64,000 nucleotides of DNA, taken from NCBI GenBank assembly GCA_050084985.1, contig JBITNC010000001.1, positions 77,748,001 to 77,812,000 on the forward strand. The letters run 5' to 3'. How positions within the stretch are numbered: position 1 is the first letter of the stretch; every line of letters begins with the position of its first letter. The stretch is from Nageia nagi. Its lineage: Eukaryota; Pinophyta. Below are positions 24,589-36,464 of this stretch, in pieces. The position numbers and the translations under genes were made by a program. The notes beneath the pieces are model-generated. The model worked only from the letters and a program-made list of their open reading frames with translations. It did not search any database and was not told the origin of the DNA.

Positions 24589-26402
24589 TATTGATCGGTA
24601 TAATATAACCTCAAAGGTTTGGTTTGGTCATGTTCTCCATTACTCATAATAGTAGGGTCCTTGAAAGAGTAGAAGGTGGTGGAAGAGTGTGCTCATTGGG
24701 ATTTTCTACTCAATATCTAGATTATAGGTATATTCCTATCTATATTAAGGTTAAAAGTAACTAGAAAGAGATAAAATATAGAGTAATAGAAAAGAGACAA
24801 ATGAGCAAAATAAAGAAGGTAAACTAAAACTAACTAGCTTGGGCATTACCACATAGGAAGAAATCCATAGCCAAGATTATGAATAGAAAAATATCTTACT
24901 CTTGGGGTCTCACAATTACAATAAATAGCCATAACTTAAGAAAATACTTCATGCATAACATTTACCAAAACATAATGAACAACCACAAATTGTGAAGGGC
25001 AAAGCATCATCATATTTTACAATCACACATAAAACATCTCATACACTAGGAAAAATTTCTAGAATGTTCGACTCTTTGGACCTATAATAGTCCACTATTT
25101 ATATATTTACATCTACCATTGGGTGGTTATCCACCATTATTGCTCTTTAATTACTCTATTGACTAAGAATAGTATAAGGAACTATTTACAAATATACAAA
25201 TTATAATCATAATTGTGCTAGATTGCACAGTGACTAAGTTCAATCAACACCAAGGTCTAGGAGTTTAATATCTTTAAACTATTATACTTCCTAATCATAA
25301 TCTCTTTGATCTATCATTGACTACATATTGTTGTGATTGTAGTTGATTGTGAAGGCATGGTCCATTGACTTAATTAATATAGCTTGTCTCTATGTTCTAT
25401 CAATATCCATATAATGTTTTATAACCATGTATGGTCATTACTTTAGCTCTAGGTTGTATGGAATAGTGCAGGAAATGAAGAATGTATCATTGAAATCTAA
25501 GGAAGAACTACTATTATCATGTGAAAATGAGTCGTGATCGACACATTGACAGAGCCTTAGGGGTTAAACACTCATGATTAAGTGGACATGAGTGTTCTCC
25601 TTAACTCATTATTCCTTTCTTAGTACAGTAGCTTCTACTTTATTTTGGTAGAGTTTAGTGATGGAAAAGATTTTCTTTAACACCCATCAATTTTTGGTAA
25701 AATATGTGATGTCATTACTCAAAATCAATAGGTTCTATTTTTTGGTCTTCTAAAATATCTACCACTAAATATTCTTTATGTAGTACCTGTTGAAGATTAT
25801 CTTAGCACCCACTATTTTTAAGAAAAAGGTATGATATCATCACTTCAAATTGATGGGTCTTAAAGGATGTACTTCTTACAATATCTCTTGCTAATTTTTA
25901 GCACATGGTGGAACTTTTTCTCTGGAAATCCATGGGCTTTATAATATTACCTGCTAGTAACTTTGACTCAATAGAAACTCATATTTACAATATTTCTCAA
26001 AAAGACTTAGATTTTGATAATACCTAAAATAGACTTAAATATTTACTTCCCTTACATGCTATGGTATTTCTTGGACATATTACAACACTTCCTGGATATG
26101 ACTTAGAAATATTTATAACACCTTATGACCTTAAACCTATGTACAATTACCAATATACACCCAATTAAACTATGACTAGCCTTTAGGAGTTATTTATACG
26201 AAAAAGCTCACTTTTAAACAATATAGTGGTTAAGTTACCAAAACTATTTATGACCTATTTACATTTATAGCACCTAGACTATTGATAGCACTTTGACTAC
26301 CCATACTAAGCAAAATTTGATAAAATTGACTAATCATAAAGAATAAAGATGACCTCCAATATTTACAAAGTCATGAAAGGGGAGTAAGAAATGAGAATTA
26401 TG
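24589..26402 (-). repeat. 5' LTR of element C
   Basis: It is the partner of 12181-13983, starting tattgatcggtataatataa (the first TG has become TA). Its TATA-like site is at 25095-25106. A third, truncated copy of this LTR family lies at 61507-62896. Confidence 0.85.
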
Positions 26403-26429
26403 AAATAGTAGATGTAAATATCAATAACC

Positions 26430-26705
26430 AAGATGAACCATAATTGATCAAAATAGGAGCTTGATTAACCTTATAATAACAAAAAAGGTACCACCTACTA
26501 TTTCAATATTTTTCTGATATATTTTTTTGGTCTTATTCTAATATACCTAGTCTTGATCCTAATTTTGTCACTCATAGCCTAGTTATCAATGAAAATATTA
26601 AAATAGTTCAACAAAAGCCTAGAAAAATGCACCCTAGGTTAGCCCTTGCTATTAAAAATAAAATTAAGAAATATCTTGTTGTTAGTTTTATTGTTCCCCT
26701 TGATT
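26430..26705 (+). pseudogene. pol: N-terminal remnant of the element B reverse transcriptase
   Basis: The plus strand reads a 'DIFFWSYSNIPSLDPNFVTH' segment near 26515-26575, then QQKPRKMHPRLALAIKNKI near 26608-26665, the typical entry to a Tat-type RT. At about 26703 it jumps straight into RNase H sequence. The fingers and palm, including the catalytic YxDD, are missing. Confidence 0.7.
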
Positions 26706-27590
26706 AGGAGAAATGCTAGCTCAAAATGATGACAATAACAAGGAAAGAGCAATCTATTATGTCCATAAGATTTTACTTGCTTATGAGATAAGGTACACCC
26801 CAATTGAAAATATGTATTTTGATATAGTATTCTCAACTAAAAATTTAATACATTACATGCTTAGAAATACTACATATGTTAGAGCTTAAGAAGATCCTCT
26901 CAAATATCTCATGTCCATGTCCTACCTATTCGAAAGGGTTGTAAAGTGGGTAATGTTGCTTCAAGAATTTGATTTGGTCTTTATCACTCAAAAGTTGATA
27001 AAGGAACATAACATAGAAGATTTAATTACCAATCACCCATGAAACAAAGTATCAAGCATATAGGAACAATTTCAAGATGAAATAAATATCCATAACATCC
27101 ATGAACCAAGCACTATCGCTACATCCCGATGTTGTTGCTGTATTCTTGATTCTAAATTCTTGCAAGTTTGTATTTCATAGAAAATAATGAATGAAACTTA
27201 TTCTTTTATGGTTCTAAGTACATTCATGGAGCAATGGTAGGAATTATTCTTATAAACCATCATGATGATGTTATCCCTATGTCTTACCATTTAAGTTTTG
27301 ATTGCACTAACAACATGGTAGAATATGAAGCTCTAATTATAGGTATGAAGGTTATAATACTTCTAAAAGTAAAAAAGGATCAAAATATTTGATGATTCTC
27401 AACTCATTATGAAGAAAGTGTCTAAAATATACAATACCAAAGATCCCAAGTTTCAACCATATAAGGAAATGGTGGAGAATATCCTCATCTACTTCAATGA
27501 GTATGAAATAGACAACACTCCAAGAGATAGTAATAGGTATGTTGATCCTATGGCTAGTGTCACTTCCCTTGCTCCTATTTTCATACAAGA
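26706..27590 (+). pseudogene. pol: RNase H and second RNase H of element B
   Basis: 26706-27040 reads ERAIYYVHKILLAYEIRYTP and LLQEFDLVFITQKLIKEHN, the RT-linked RNase H of Tat-type elements. From about 27205 a second RNase H follows. It has SFDCTNNMVEYEALIIGM, then after a frameshift FDDSQLIMKKV and TPRDSNRYVDPMASV. The first Asp motif has become FYGS. The order RNase H, second RNase H, integrase is the classical Tat arrangement, unlike element C in the same window. Confidence 0.75.
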
Positions 27591-28970
27591 TAAAGAGACT
27601 ATTCTCACCATAAAAAATATTGGTAAGCCTTTACATAATTTTATTGTTAAGGATTTCATTAAGGATCATTGTTTTTCTTCTACTTGTATTAATGCATGTG
27701 AATGGTATCAATATATTTTCAATTATCTTAATGATGGTATTATGCCCATTACCTTTTATCATAATCCTAGAATTAGATTTAAAAATATAGCAATTAAGTA
27801 TGTCATCATAGGTGATTTGTTGTATAGAAGGCATTTTGATGGTGCTCTTCTTAGACATTTAATGAGGTATGAAGTAGATATGGCCCTTCACCAAGATCAT
27901 GATGGTGAATGTGGTGGAAACTTTAGTTCTAAATTTATTTATCAAAAATTGCTTAGACTAGGTTATTATTGGCCTAATATGCTTGAAGATTATGAATTGC
28001 ATATCAAAAAATTTGAGCAATATCAAAAGAATGCTAGTCTTCAAATTTCTCCTTCTCATGATTTGCATTCTATTGTATCTCCTTGTCCTTTTCTATTTGG
28101 GCACTTGATTTTATTGGTAAAATTAACCCTATTTCAAGAGATGGCCATAAGTTTATCATTACAACTATAGAACATTTCATAGAATGGATGGAGGCTATAC
28201 CCATGAAATCTACAAAAGGAGGTAAGATTGTTGAATTTTGTATTGAATTTATCATTTTTAGATATGGTATTCCTTATAAATTATTCATGTATAATGGTAC
28301 TAGCTTTAAAGGTAATGAAGTTAAGGAATTATTTGTTAAATATCATACTAAATGAAAAATTCTCTACCCCATATTACCTCCAATGTAATGGTCAATCTGA
28401 AGCTTCTAACAAGGTCATTAAGAGTATCTTATCCAAAATTATTGCAAGACATGGTAAAGATTGGCATGAATAACTCTCTTATTCTTTGTAGGCCTATAGA
28501 AAAAGTATAATAACTTCCATAGGGGAAACTCCTTTTTCCTTGATTTATGGTGATGAATTTGTAGTTCCCCTTGAATTAGAAATCCCATGTCTTCATGTGT
28601 CACTAGATAATCTCATTCCTGATAAGGATAGAAGGAAAGGTAGATTAGCCCAACTAGAGGTCCTAGATAAAAAATAGGTTAATATTCTAGAACACCTTTG
28701 TATCTATCATTATAGAATCCAAAAAGCCTATAGCAATAAGATCAAACCTAAATAGTTCAAAGTTGGTGACCTAGTATTAAAAGAAAACTCTGCCAACACT
28801 AAAGCTCTAGAAAATGAAAAGAAAAGTAAGTTTGAACCTAAATGTATAGGTCATTATATTTTCATTACAAATTATGGAAAAGGTACATATACATTATCCA
28901 TAATTGAAGGTAAAGAAGAACACAATCCAATCATCATTATGCATCTCAAAAAAATTTATGCCTAAACTTT
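27591..28970 (+). pseudogene. pol: Integrase of element B
   Basis: The zinc-binding domain reads LLYRRHFDGALLRHLM and LLRLGYYWPNMLEDYE at 27805-28000, but its HHCC set is damaged: both cysteines of the C-x2-C pair are replaced (KKFEQYQKN). The core reads WALDFIGKINP near 28100, keeping the first Asp. MYNGTSFKG at about 28287-28313 has Tyr (codon 28290-28292) for the second catalytic Asp, and QSEASNK near 28397 keeps the Glu. The C-terminal part continues to about 28965 with FKVGDLVLKENS. One frameshift near 28080 and several stops confirm it is a relic. Confidence 0.85.
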
Positions 28971-29809
28971 TTCATAAAATTATGTATATCTTCATCTTTT
29001 TGTACTAATATTTTAGGAAAATAAGACTATAATATGGCAATGTTGTTGCATTCCTGGTGACACCATTGGATTCATATAATCAAAAAATCTCAAAAATTGA
29101 TTGTTAATCCTTCCATATCATGGTAAATGAATGAAAAAGGTATTATATTACTTCACTTTCATATCATTTTTATAAAAAAAAATTTATCAATAATGCTTAT
29201 CAAAACATGTCAATACAATACTTCATATTTTATTCATATCATTGGCCTCCTTTGTAAGGAAGGGGCACTCTTATCAATAAATCCATGGCAACATGGTAGC
29301 TTGGGAAACCAAGTTGGTTATTCTTATCATTTGACACCTTTGTAAGTAAGGGTCAATCTTATCATTTGATACCTTTGTAAGAAAGGGCCATTCATATCAA
29401 AATCCATGGTAACATGGTGGCTTGGGAAATCAAGCTGATCAAACCAAATTATTTATCATTTTTTTTCATCTTGGTGGGTAAGTTACCAAGGATAGGTTTG
29501 CTTTGTTATCACTTATCAAAATTTCCATATCATATTTATATTTCAAATATATTGCACAAAAAGTATTTCTTATTTAAGCTCTCTTTAGGTACATTTTTCT
29601 TTACCTTGGATTGCTCCTATGATGAGGTCCATCATGTCGCAACCAAGTCAAAGATGGGGCATAACTAAAAAAAAAACTAGGGCATCCAAAGTTGCCACTA
29701 TATCACAACTTTTTAAGGTGTGTATTTTTACTTTTCTTATTATACTTTGATGTCATGCTTTGATTTTCTTTTATCTCAAAATCTTTAAAACATATTCAAA
29801 GTGGGCATT
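28970..29809 (+). other. 3' untranslated region of element B with a duplicated segment and decayed polypurine tract
   Basis: A segment around 29249-29340 ('ccatggcaacatggtagctt') recurs about 120 bp later at 29375-29460 ('ccatggtaacatggtggctt'). Just before the LTR, 'aaagtgggcatt' (29798-29809) looks like a decayed polypurine tract. Confidence 0.5.
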
Positions 29810-30518
29810 TGTTAACACCTAAAAAGGAATTTTTATTTAATTAAAATACCTTTTTAGATATTTTAAATAATTTATTTAATTTATTAAATAAAATTTCCTT
29901 TCCATATGCAATCTCATCTACCTTTATGTTTTGTAGTAACAAGTCAACTTGGTATCACAATAAGCCTAAGGTAGAGCCTTAACACTAGACCTATTGCCTA
30001 TAAAGGTGGAGGGGTTGTGCATGATCAAAGATATGACATGACATGACATAATCATGAATCCTTTTTAGGAGATAATATATTTGTATCAATCTTGATTAGT
30101 GTCTCTTAATGCCACCTATCATCTCTAGATTTTGTTATACTCTGACCTCTACATTCCTATGATCTTTCATCCCTTCATGATCAAGATTCGATACATCGAA
30201 GGTAGGATGATGATATCAAGAAAAAAGGAAAGGCATTTTAGAATGGCAACTAGGTGGTATTGTTGAATTTTTGGTGGTGCCACTAGGGTGAAATTAGATT
30301 GGTGCCTCAATATTTTGGGAAAGCTCGTTGATCAAATTTCATCTTTGTTCATCATCACAAGTAAAGTACAGGTTTGTATCTTCCATAAATCCAATTTTGA
30401 TAGGTCAAGGTCAATTAGGTTATTTTCATCTTTCATGTCATCAATTTATGTAAATAGTTAATTGAAAAATTTAATTATTCTATAAATAACCCTAATAAAT
30501 ATTATTTTGATTATAACA
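29810..30518 (+). repeat. 3' LTR of element B
   Basis: It starts tgttaacacctaaaaaggaa and ends ttataaca at 30518. It matches 10512-11203 along its length. A TATA-like ctataaata lies near 30480. Confidence 0.8.
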
Positions 30519-31800
30519 AAGAGTTGAAAAGATCTTACTTGATGAGGGATAGCAATCAAATTAGGAATACCTTTGGGTTTGGCTCTTATAGAAACATTAT
30601 ACTCTTCCTTATATGATGATTCATTTTCAACTTGTTCTTCTTCTCCATGCATAACCATATTCAACATGTTTACTATTTTATGGATATTTTGATTTGTAAT
30701 TGGTTTGATCATTTTTACATTCTTGTACTCAATCATATTTTTATCAAGGAGATATTTTAATAGTTTCTTCATATCTATAAAATTGTTAGTATAGTGACCC
30801 ATGACTTGATGATAACCAAGTTTATGCTACTTAGTATTTTCTTCTTAATATTTGAATTCCTTTCCTTGTATTTTTTCTATTAATCCTTTTGTTATGCAAT
30901 AATAAAACATTTTTCTATGATAGGTAGGAAGTTAAATAAAAAAATTTGACATTTTTATATCATTGGGAGGTATGGTACTAATCTTCATAGCATTAAATAT
31001 ATTGTCCTCCTTTTCTATATATGTCTTCTTGGGAAAATCTTTATTGGTTGATATGAACTTGAGTTTACCTAATTCCACGAAAGCTTTTTCTCTCTGAATA
31101 AGTGTGTGTATCATCTTTGTAAATTATTGATTTATGTAATCAATTACAACATACTTTAGGGAGTATTGGCACTTTGTAAGAATACTTTCACAATGTATTT
31201 TACAATAATTAAACCATCTAATGGCCTCCATATTTTTTTATAACTTGGTACAAACATTTTCAACCTTTCAAAAGGTTTGTACTTGCAATTCATTAGATAT
31301 GTTAATATTGTATCTTGTTGGACATTATATCTAAAATGTATCTTGAATAACATTCTTAGTTGATTATAATATGTGATTAATCTTAGCTCCAATATATAAA
31401 ACCATATTCTAGATTCATCAGTAAGACTAAGTGGGAAATACTTAGCCTTTAGATTGTTTTTAATGCCCAATTTGAGCTCTCTCAAATATGCAAATCCTTT
31501 TAAAAAATTATTGGGATCTCCTTAACCATTGAACTTCTCAAGTTTTGTCTCCTTTACAAAAGTAAGAAAGGTATTTTGAATTTCATATACAAATTAATTA
31601 CCCTTATCCTTAGAATTAGAATTTGTGAGTAAATTAGTGAATATGGTCATGACCAAATCTATTATTATCTTGGATGTTTGTTGTTCCTCAGCACTAGTGC
31701 TAATCTTCTTGAATGTATTAGTGAAGTTTTTTATGAAGGTATCTGTATTATAAGATCCTATGATTTCTATCACACTCATAAGATTTTGAAGATTAAATTC
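30519..31800 (-). pseudogene. gag: Decayed gypsy gag relic (element D)
   Basis: Read on the minus strand, 31779-31594 gives an N-terminal gag stretch and 31485-31156 gives KAKYFPLSLTDESRIWFYIL. The latter matches the 'L-PLSL---A--W---L' segment of plant gypsy gag. 31114-30932 reads an IQREKAFVELGKLKF stretch. Near 30825-30790 GYHQVMGHYTNN looks like a zinc knuckle whose last Cys is now Asn. The relic stops at the edge of element B's 3' LTR, so B may have inserted into it or the two were joined by deletion. It is inactive. Confidence 0.6.
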
Positions 31801-33100
31801 ATTTGAAAACCCTAAGGTTTTTTGGATGATAAAAATATAGCAATAATAATTTTCATAAACCCTAATTTAAGATTTGTAATAACATAAAAAAAATATTGTG
31901 TTCATAATATGTATATGATAAAATGTAGGCCTAAATTATAATAAAGGATGAATTAATTATATCTACTTTTAAAATTAACAAGAAAAGGTACTTAATTGCA
32001 TATGATCACTAAATAACTAATGAAAATGAACTAAGGAAATAATAGAACTAAAGTTGTAATATAATGATAATGGAATTAAACTAAATAACTTGACCAACCT
32101 ATGAGAGAGATAATAATAAATACTTATGTACTTACCTAGATGATTATTGGATAATAGCATGAGCTTAGTAATAGGATCCAAAATAGTTAGGATATAGATA
32201 TGTGCATTACATACCTCCTTTTTTAATCAATGTTGGTACTAGGATTCTTTGTGACCTAGGATTGGCATCATCGAACCTCCATCTTGATCTCTCATTGCTT
32301 CTAGATCCATGAATTGAGCCTTTGATATGTATAATGAAGTAGAAATAGATAACTATTGGGTGTAATAGATTCCAATCTTGAAAGTTGGTGTTAAAGAATA
32401 CCAATAAGTTTCTGAGAGATATGCAAATTCCTATCGAGATGAAATCTTGATAGTATTTCCATATATATAATTCTCAATTTATAGGTTTATTAATATACAT
32501 GAATGTACCTTTATATGCTAGAGTCTATATTGGTGATCCAACCTACAAAATAAGAGAATTACACATGATAAGTAACTTTGATAGATCATAATAAATGTTA
32601 AAAATATAAAAACATTATTTCATATTGACCATAAATTAATGTAGGCTATGTGACATGTAGTTTGGCCTAAAAAGGATTCCAAATTATGTGGCAACATGAT
32701 GTTACTACTAGTATTGTTATTGTGACACTAACATTATTATGTGAATTTATGAGTTGATGAGTTTATCAATCATTGAGGTTTGTATTATATCTTGACATAA
32801 TATATTCAAGTCATATGGGTTCTTAGATAGGTGTATAAAATAGGTAAAAATTTCCCCTATAAGTGATATGGATGTTAAAAAAACTTACTCTACATTGTGA
32901 TCCAATGGTTCTATACATAGTATTGTGTATAAAATAAGGTAATCACTTATGGATTCTTTCTAAAAAAGTACTATTAGAAAGTAAAACCAAGACATTAGGG
33001 AAGGTTGACCAGATTCTAACTACTTAGATGCTCATTTGCAACAATAATGAACAAATTTGAATATACCTCATTAAATTATTACTTCTCAAATTAGCAAACA
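31801..33100. other. Non-coding AT-rich interval
   Basis: No coding similarity is visible. It may contain the LTR of the gag relic to its left, but no second copy is in the window. Confidence 0.3.
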
Positions 33101-34800
33101 TATTCACATGTTTCAAAAAATATTATGTTATGCTTTTGGAGATATTATAGTGAGGCAATAAGACACAAATAGTATATGTATGCATCAAGTAAATTAAAAA
33201 GGTCAAAACCTTTAGGTCCTAGAAAGAAAGAGAATCATAATTCTCATAAAGAAGGAAAAGATAAATTAACAAATATGAGAATTTAGCATAATCAAAATTC
33301 TCAACAAATTATTGAAATAATAAAGGATTCAATAAGTTTCTTAAATGATATAGAGGAGGTAATCAAGAAATAAGTAGGCCCTTACTACCTCTATCAAGAA
33401 AGGTAAGTTATCTAACTAAAAAAATATATAAATTATGTAAAAATTTTATTCATAACATTAATAATTATTTAATGGCCAAAAAACTTTATGAATTACTATT
33501 AGAAAAAAGTGAAACACTAATGAAAAATGATAACCATGATTCTCAAAGGCCTTCAAGTTCCTCACAAAATTATTAAATGGAACTTTCTTATTCATTCTTC
33601 TAAGAGAGTGAGGAATGATTTGAAGGGTTTGTAGTTTTAACTAGGGCTCAAGCTAAAGAAAATTTAAATGAAAAAGAAGTTTAAAATGAATAAACTATAA
33701 ATGAAAACAAAGTATCCAAATATAACTTAATATAATAATTATCTAAGATACATACTAACATTTACTTCTTAGAATGATTAAGGAAAAAAACCCAAATATT
33801 TAAGTAATTAATTCAATAAATATAGCAACCAAAATGACATGTCAATGTTTCATCAAGAGAAACATATTAAGAATATCAAGATTTTGTAGCACAACAATCT
33901 AAGTTTCCTAAAATGCTTCATTTATATATCTCTTTATTTATTACTGATTAGAAAATATTGAATTCTATTTTATACTTAGGAGCTATAAACAATATCATAT
34001 TACTTACAATAAATTATCTTCTTAAATTGATTCACACACCTTGCAATCATATATGTCATCAATTTGATTTATCAAGTGTGAAAAGAGTTATAAAGATCAA
34101 ATATTTCACAATTTTAATGGAAACATATCCATCAAAGAAGATGCTTATTTCAATCTTAGTTGTAGATATACCCATTTAATATGTGTTATTTCTTAGACAA
34201 TAATTCACTACACATATGGGAGGTCTAATCTCCTTATATTGGACATATGTTATAATTACGGTGAAAGACATAATGCAAATTTTGAAACCAAAAGTGAAAT
34301 AAAGATTTATGGTCAATTAAGACATCAAATAAGAAAATAACTTCTAATAGAATCAACTTCAATGGGATTAAAGAATAAACCTTCCTAAAAATCATTCATT
34401 TTCATTTTTCCAAGAGAGATATATCAATAACTATAAATCTCTTTAAAATAAAATAGAAAAATAAGTTGATATTATAGACATGAATGAAATTTGTACTATG
34501 TTCTTTAAGAGAAGTTCTTGCAAAGAAGGCCATGGAGAAAGATTGTTATTTTTTTGTACCCAACATATTAAGAAAGATTTATTATTATTATTTAGGATTT
34601 GATTACACCAAAAACATTATTGAATATAATGTATTATACAAAGTGCTAACTATTTCCAAAAAAAAATTATAAATTTACAACTAGATGTTTTGGAAGATAA
34701 TGAATTAGTAGTAAAATAGATTTAAAGAAAGTGTCAAGTTAAAAACTTAATATTAAGGCTTATCGATATTTCATCTAGGATAAAATGTAATTATTTTATT
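33100..34800 (+). pseudogene. pol: Gypsy protease and RNase H relic (element E)
   Basis: 33180-33700 reads Lys/Asn-rich gag-like sequence with stops. 33958-34310 reads YLGAINNIILLTINYLLKL, ILVVDIP and, after a stop, FTTHMGGLISL. This lines up with the element C protease (IIVVDIP, FTTKLGGYIAL). At about 34480-34790 follow CKEGHGERLLFF, then DYTKNIIEYNVLYKVLTISK and LQLDVLEDNELVVK in shifted frames, an RNase H with its first Asp motif altered. The RNase H directly follows the protease, as in C. Nothing RT-like follows before 34.8 kb. It is inactive. Confidence 0.6.
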
Positions 34801-35832
34801 ATTTTAATATCAAATCCATTCTTAGATATTCAAATAACCTAGCTAATTCATAAGTAGTATCTACATCATAAATCAATATTGATCCTTCTTTAGGTTTGGA
34901 TCAATATTAGACTAGCCATTCCTAATAGAATCAAACATTGGTAGGTGTTTGACTCATATTAACAAATTCTTTTCTTTAACAATACATTAAGGAATATGTT
35001 CAATGCTTTTAATGATCCCTAGGATAACTTAAGTATAAATTATGCTAAGCATTCACATGTGATAATATGCAAACAAATTGAATAACAAGAATACAATAAT
35101 CTAAAATACTTGAATAATGACAATAAAGTATAAATGAAGTATTCAAATTATTGGATTAGATCTAATACCAAATAAACCTAAAGAGGTAAGAGATTTGAAG
35201 GAGATAAATACCTATCACCTTACCTATATGTTAAGATATATGTAGATAGAAACTAGTCATGGATAGATGATCTTGATGTGTGAACTCCACACCAAGAATA
35301 AATAAGAACACCAATGCAAGCATGCATGGGAGTGTGAATGTTACACTCATGGATAGTAGCACTAACGGTAGAGAGAATGCATATACTAATCCTCAAATCA
35401 GTAGAGTCTATGACCAAGATATAAATAGTAGTATGATAAATGACATGCATAATCTAGCATATAATAGAAAAATGAAAGAATGATATCGCTCATGTGATAA
35501 TTAAATCTCTAACCTAATAGGCAATTTTAAAGAACACCTTAGAAGATAATAAGCATGGGCATATTAGGAAATGATTTGATTATGAATCCATATGATTTCT
35601 TCCTCCACTTATAGGCAAATGTACTCCTACACAAAATGTCTTAAGGCTAGTATCGACATTGGGTAACCTATAAGAATAAAAAGTTACCACATGAGCAATA
35701 TTCCATAATGGGATAAAATAGCATATAATCCTATAAATGATATCATGAAACTCTTAATAACATGATATATGATTAATCTGATAAAACACCTAAGTAGGGC
35801 CACCTTAGGAGGACCAAAATTAGGTGTCAACA
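34801..35832 (-). repeat. Possible LTR of a minus-strand gypsy element
   Basis: On the minus strand the block begins TGTTGACACCTAATTTTGG at 35832, a common gypsy LTR start, directly after a purine tract. The far end is not defined and no partner LTR was found. The small frames at 35253-35483 look spurious. Confidence 0.35.
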
Positions 35833-35847
35833 GATGCCCCCCTTTGC
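35833..35847 (-). other. Probable polypurine tract
   Basis: Minus-strand gcaaaggggggcatc abuts the TGTTGACACC start. This is the classic arrangement at the 3' LTR of a gypsy element. The element body would then lie to the right of 35847. Confidence 0.5.
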
Positions 35848-36464
35848 AAGTATAATGAAATGAAACTTTTTAAAATGAAATTGTCCTTGAAAAGTTAGTA
35901 AAGAAGAAAGAGAAGAAAATTTAATATTTCCCTAGTTTTACTATATAACTATCCAATCATCAAGGATTTATGATATATGTTACCCTCTCTTTTCCTTAAT
36001 TATGAAATGGAATAGCTATCTATGAAATGAGAATAACCAAGAGCAAAGAATGACCTAAAAAATGAGAGACATAAAATACTATCTTACAAAAATATATGTG
36101 ATTATAAGCTCTAAAAGATGTAGTAGTGATAATAAGAGAAATAATCATCATAAGTGCATGATATCATCATGGAAATACTCAATTCCATATTCATGGATAA
36201 AAATAATCATAGTAGAACCAAGCATCCCATTCATGGACTTATACACAACATTTCATCATAAATGATATAGCAATAAAGAGTAAGGATGAAATTAATATAA
36301 TATGCACACATCATCATGAAAGCACCATATATCCTATTCATAGATGTAAATCATCATATAAATACCTAATGTTTCATTCATAGATACATACATATAATCA
36401 CAAAGAACTATCATTATGATGATTAGTTTAAACACAACTAAAAAAGGTGATCATAAATGCATGA
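35848..36464. other. Non-coding repeat-rich interval
   Basis: Loose echoes of 'cattcatggatataaatcatcat' recur near 36190, 36330 and 36390. No coding similarity is seen. Confidence 0.35.

Larger units (their letters stand above)
12181..26402 (-). mobile_element. Gypsy element C, full-length but decayed, nested in B
   Basis: Two LTRs of about 1.8 kb (12181-13983 and 24589-26402) flank a minus-strand internal region. It reads gag (about 24270-23000), protease (22500-22140), extra RNase H (21920-21500), RT (21190-20200), RNase H (20190-19700), integrase (19680-18480) and a 3.4 kb accessory frame (17945-14540). A primer-binding site lies at 24554-24571. Every reading frame has stops, but RT keeps YLDD and the extra RNase H keeps its four acidic residues. 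The insertion splits element B. No clean TSD or polypurine tract could be read. Confidence 0.85.
10512..30518 (+). mobile_element. Gypsy element B (Tat-like), split by nested element C
   Basis: Direct repeats at 10512-11203 and 29810-30518 flank plus-strand gag (11334-12170) and plus-strand RT remnant, RNase H, second RNase H and integrase (26430-28965). Element C (12181-26402, opposite strand) sits between gag and pol. Protease and most of RT are missing. The order RT, RNase H, second RNase H, integrase is that of Tat/Ogre-type plant gypsy elements. No clear target-site duplication remains. It is inactive. Confidence 0.75.

Noticed and set aside
33958-34800. Reading element E as a gypsy pol with RT deleted between protease and RNase H
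   Set aside because: Element C shows the same protease-RNase H adjacency with RT still present downstream, so the order is more simply ancestral than a deletion.
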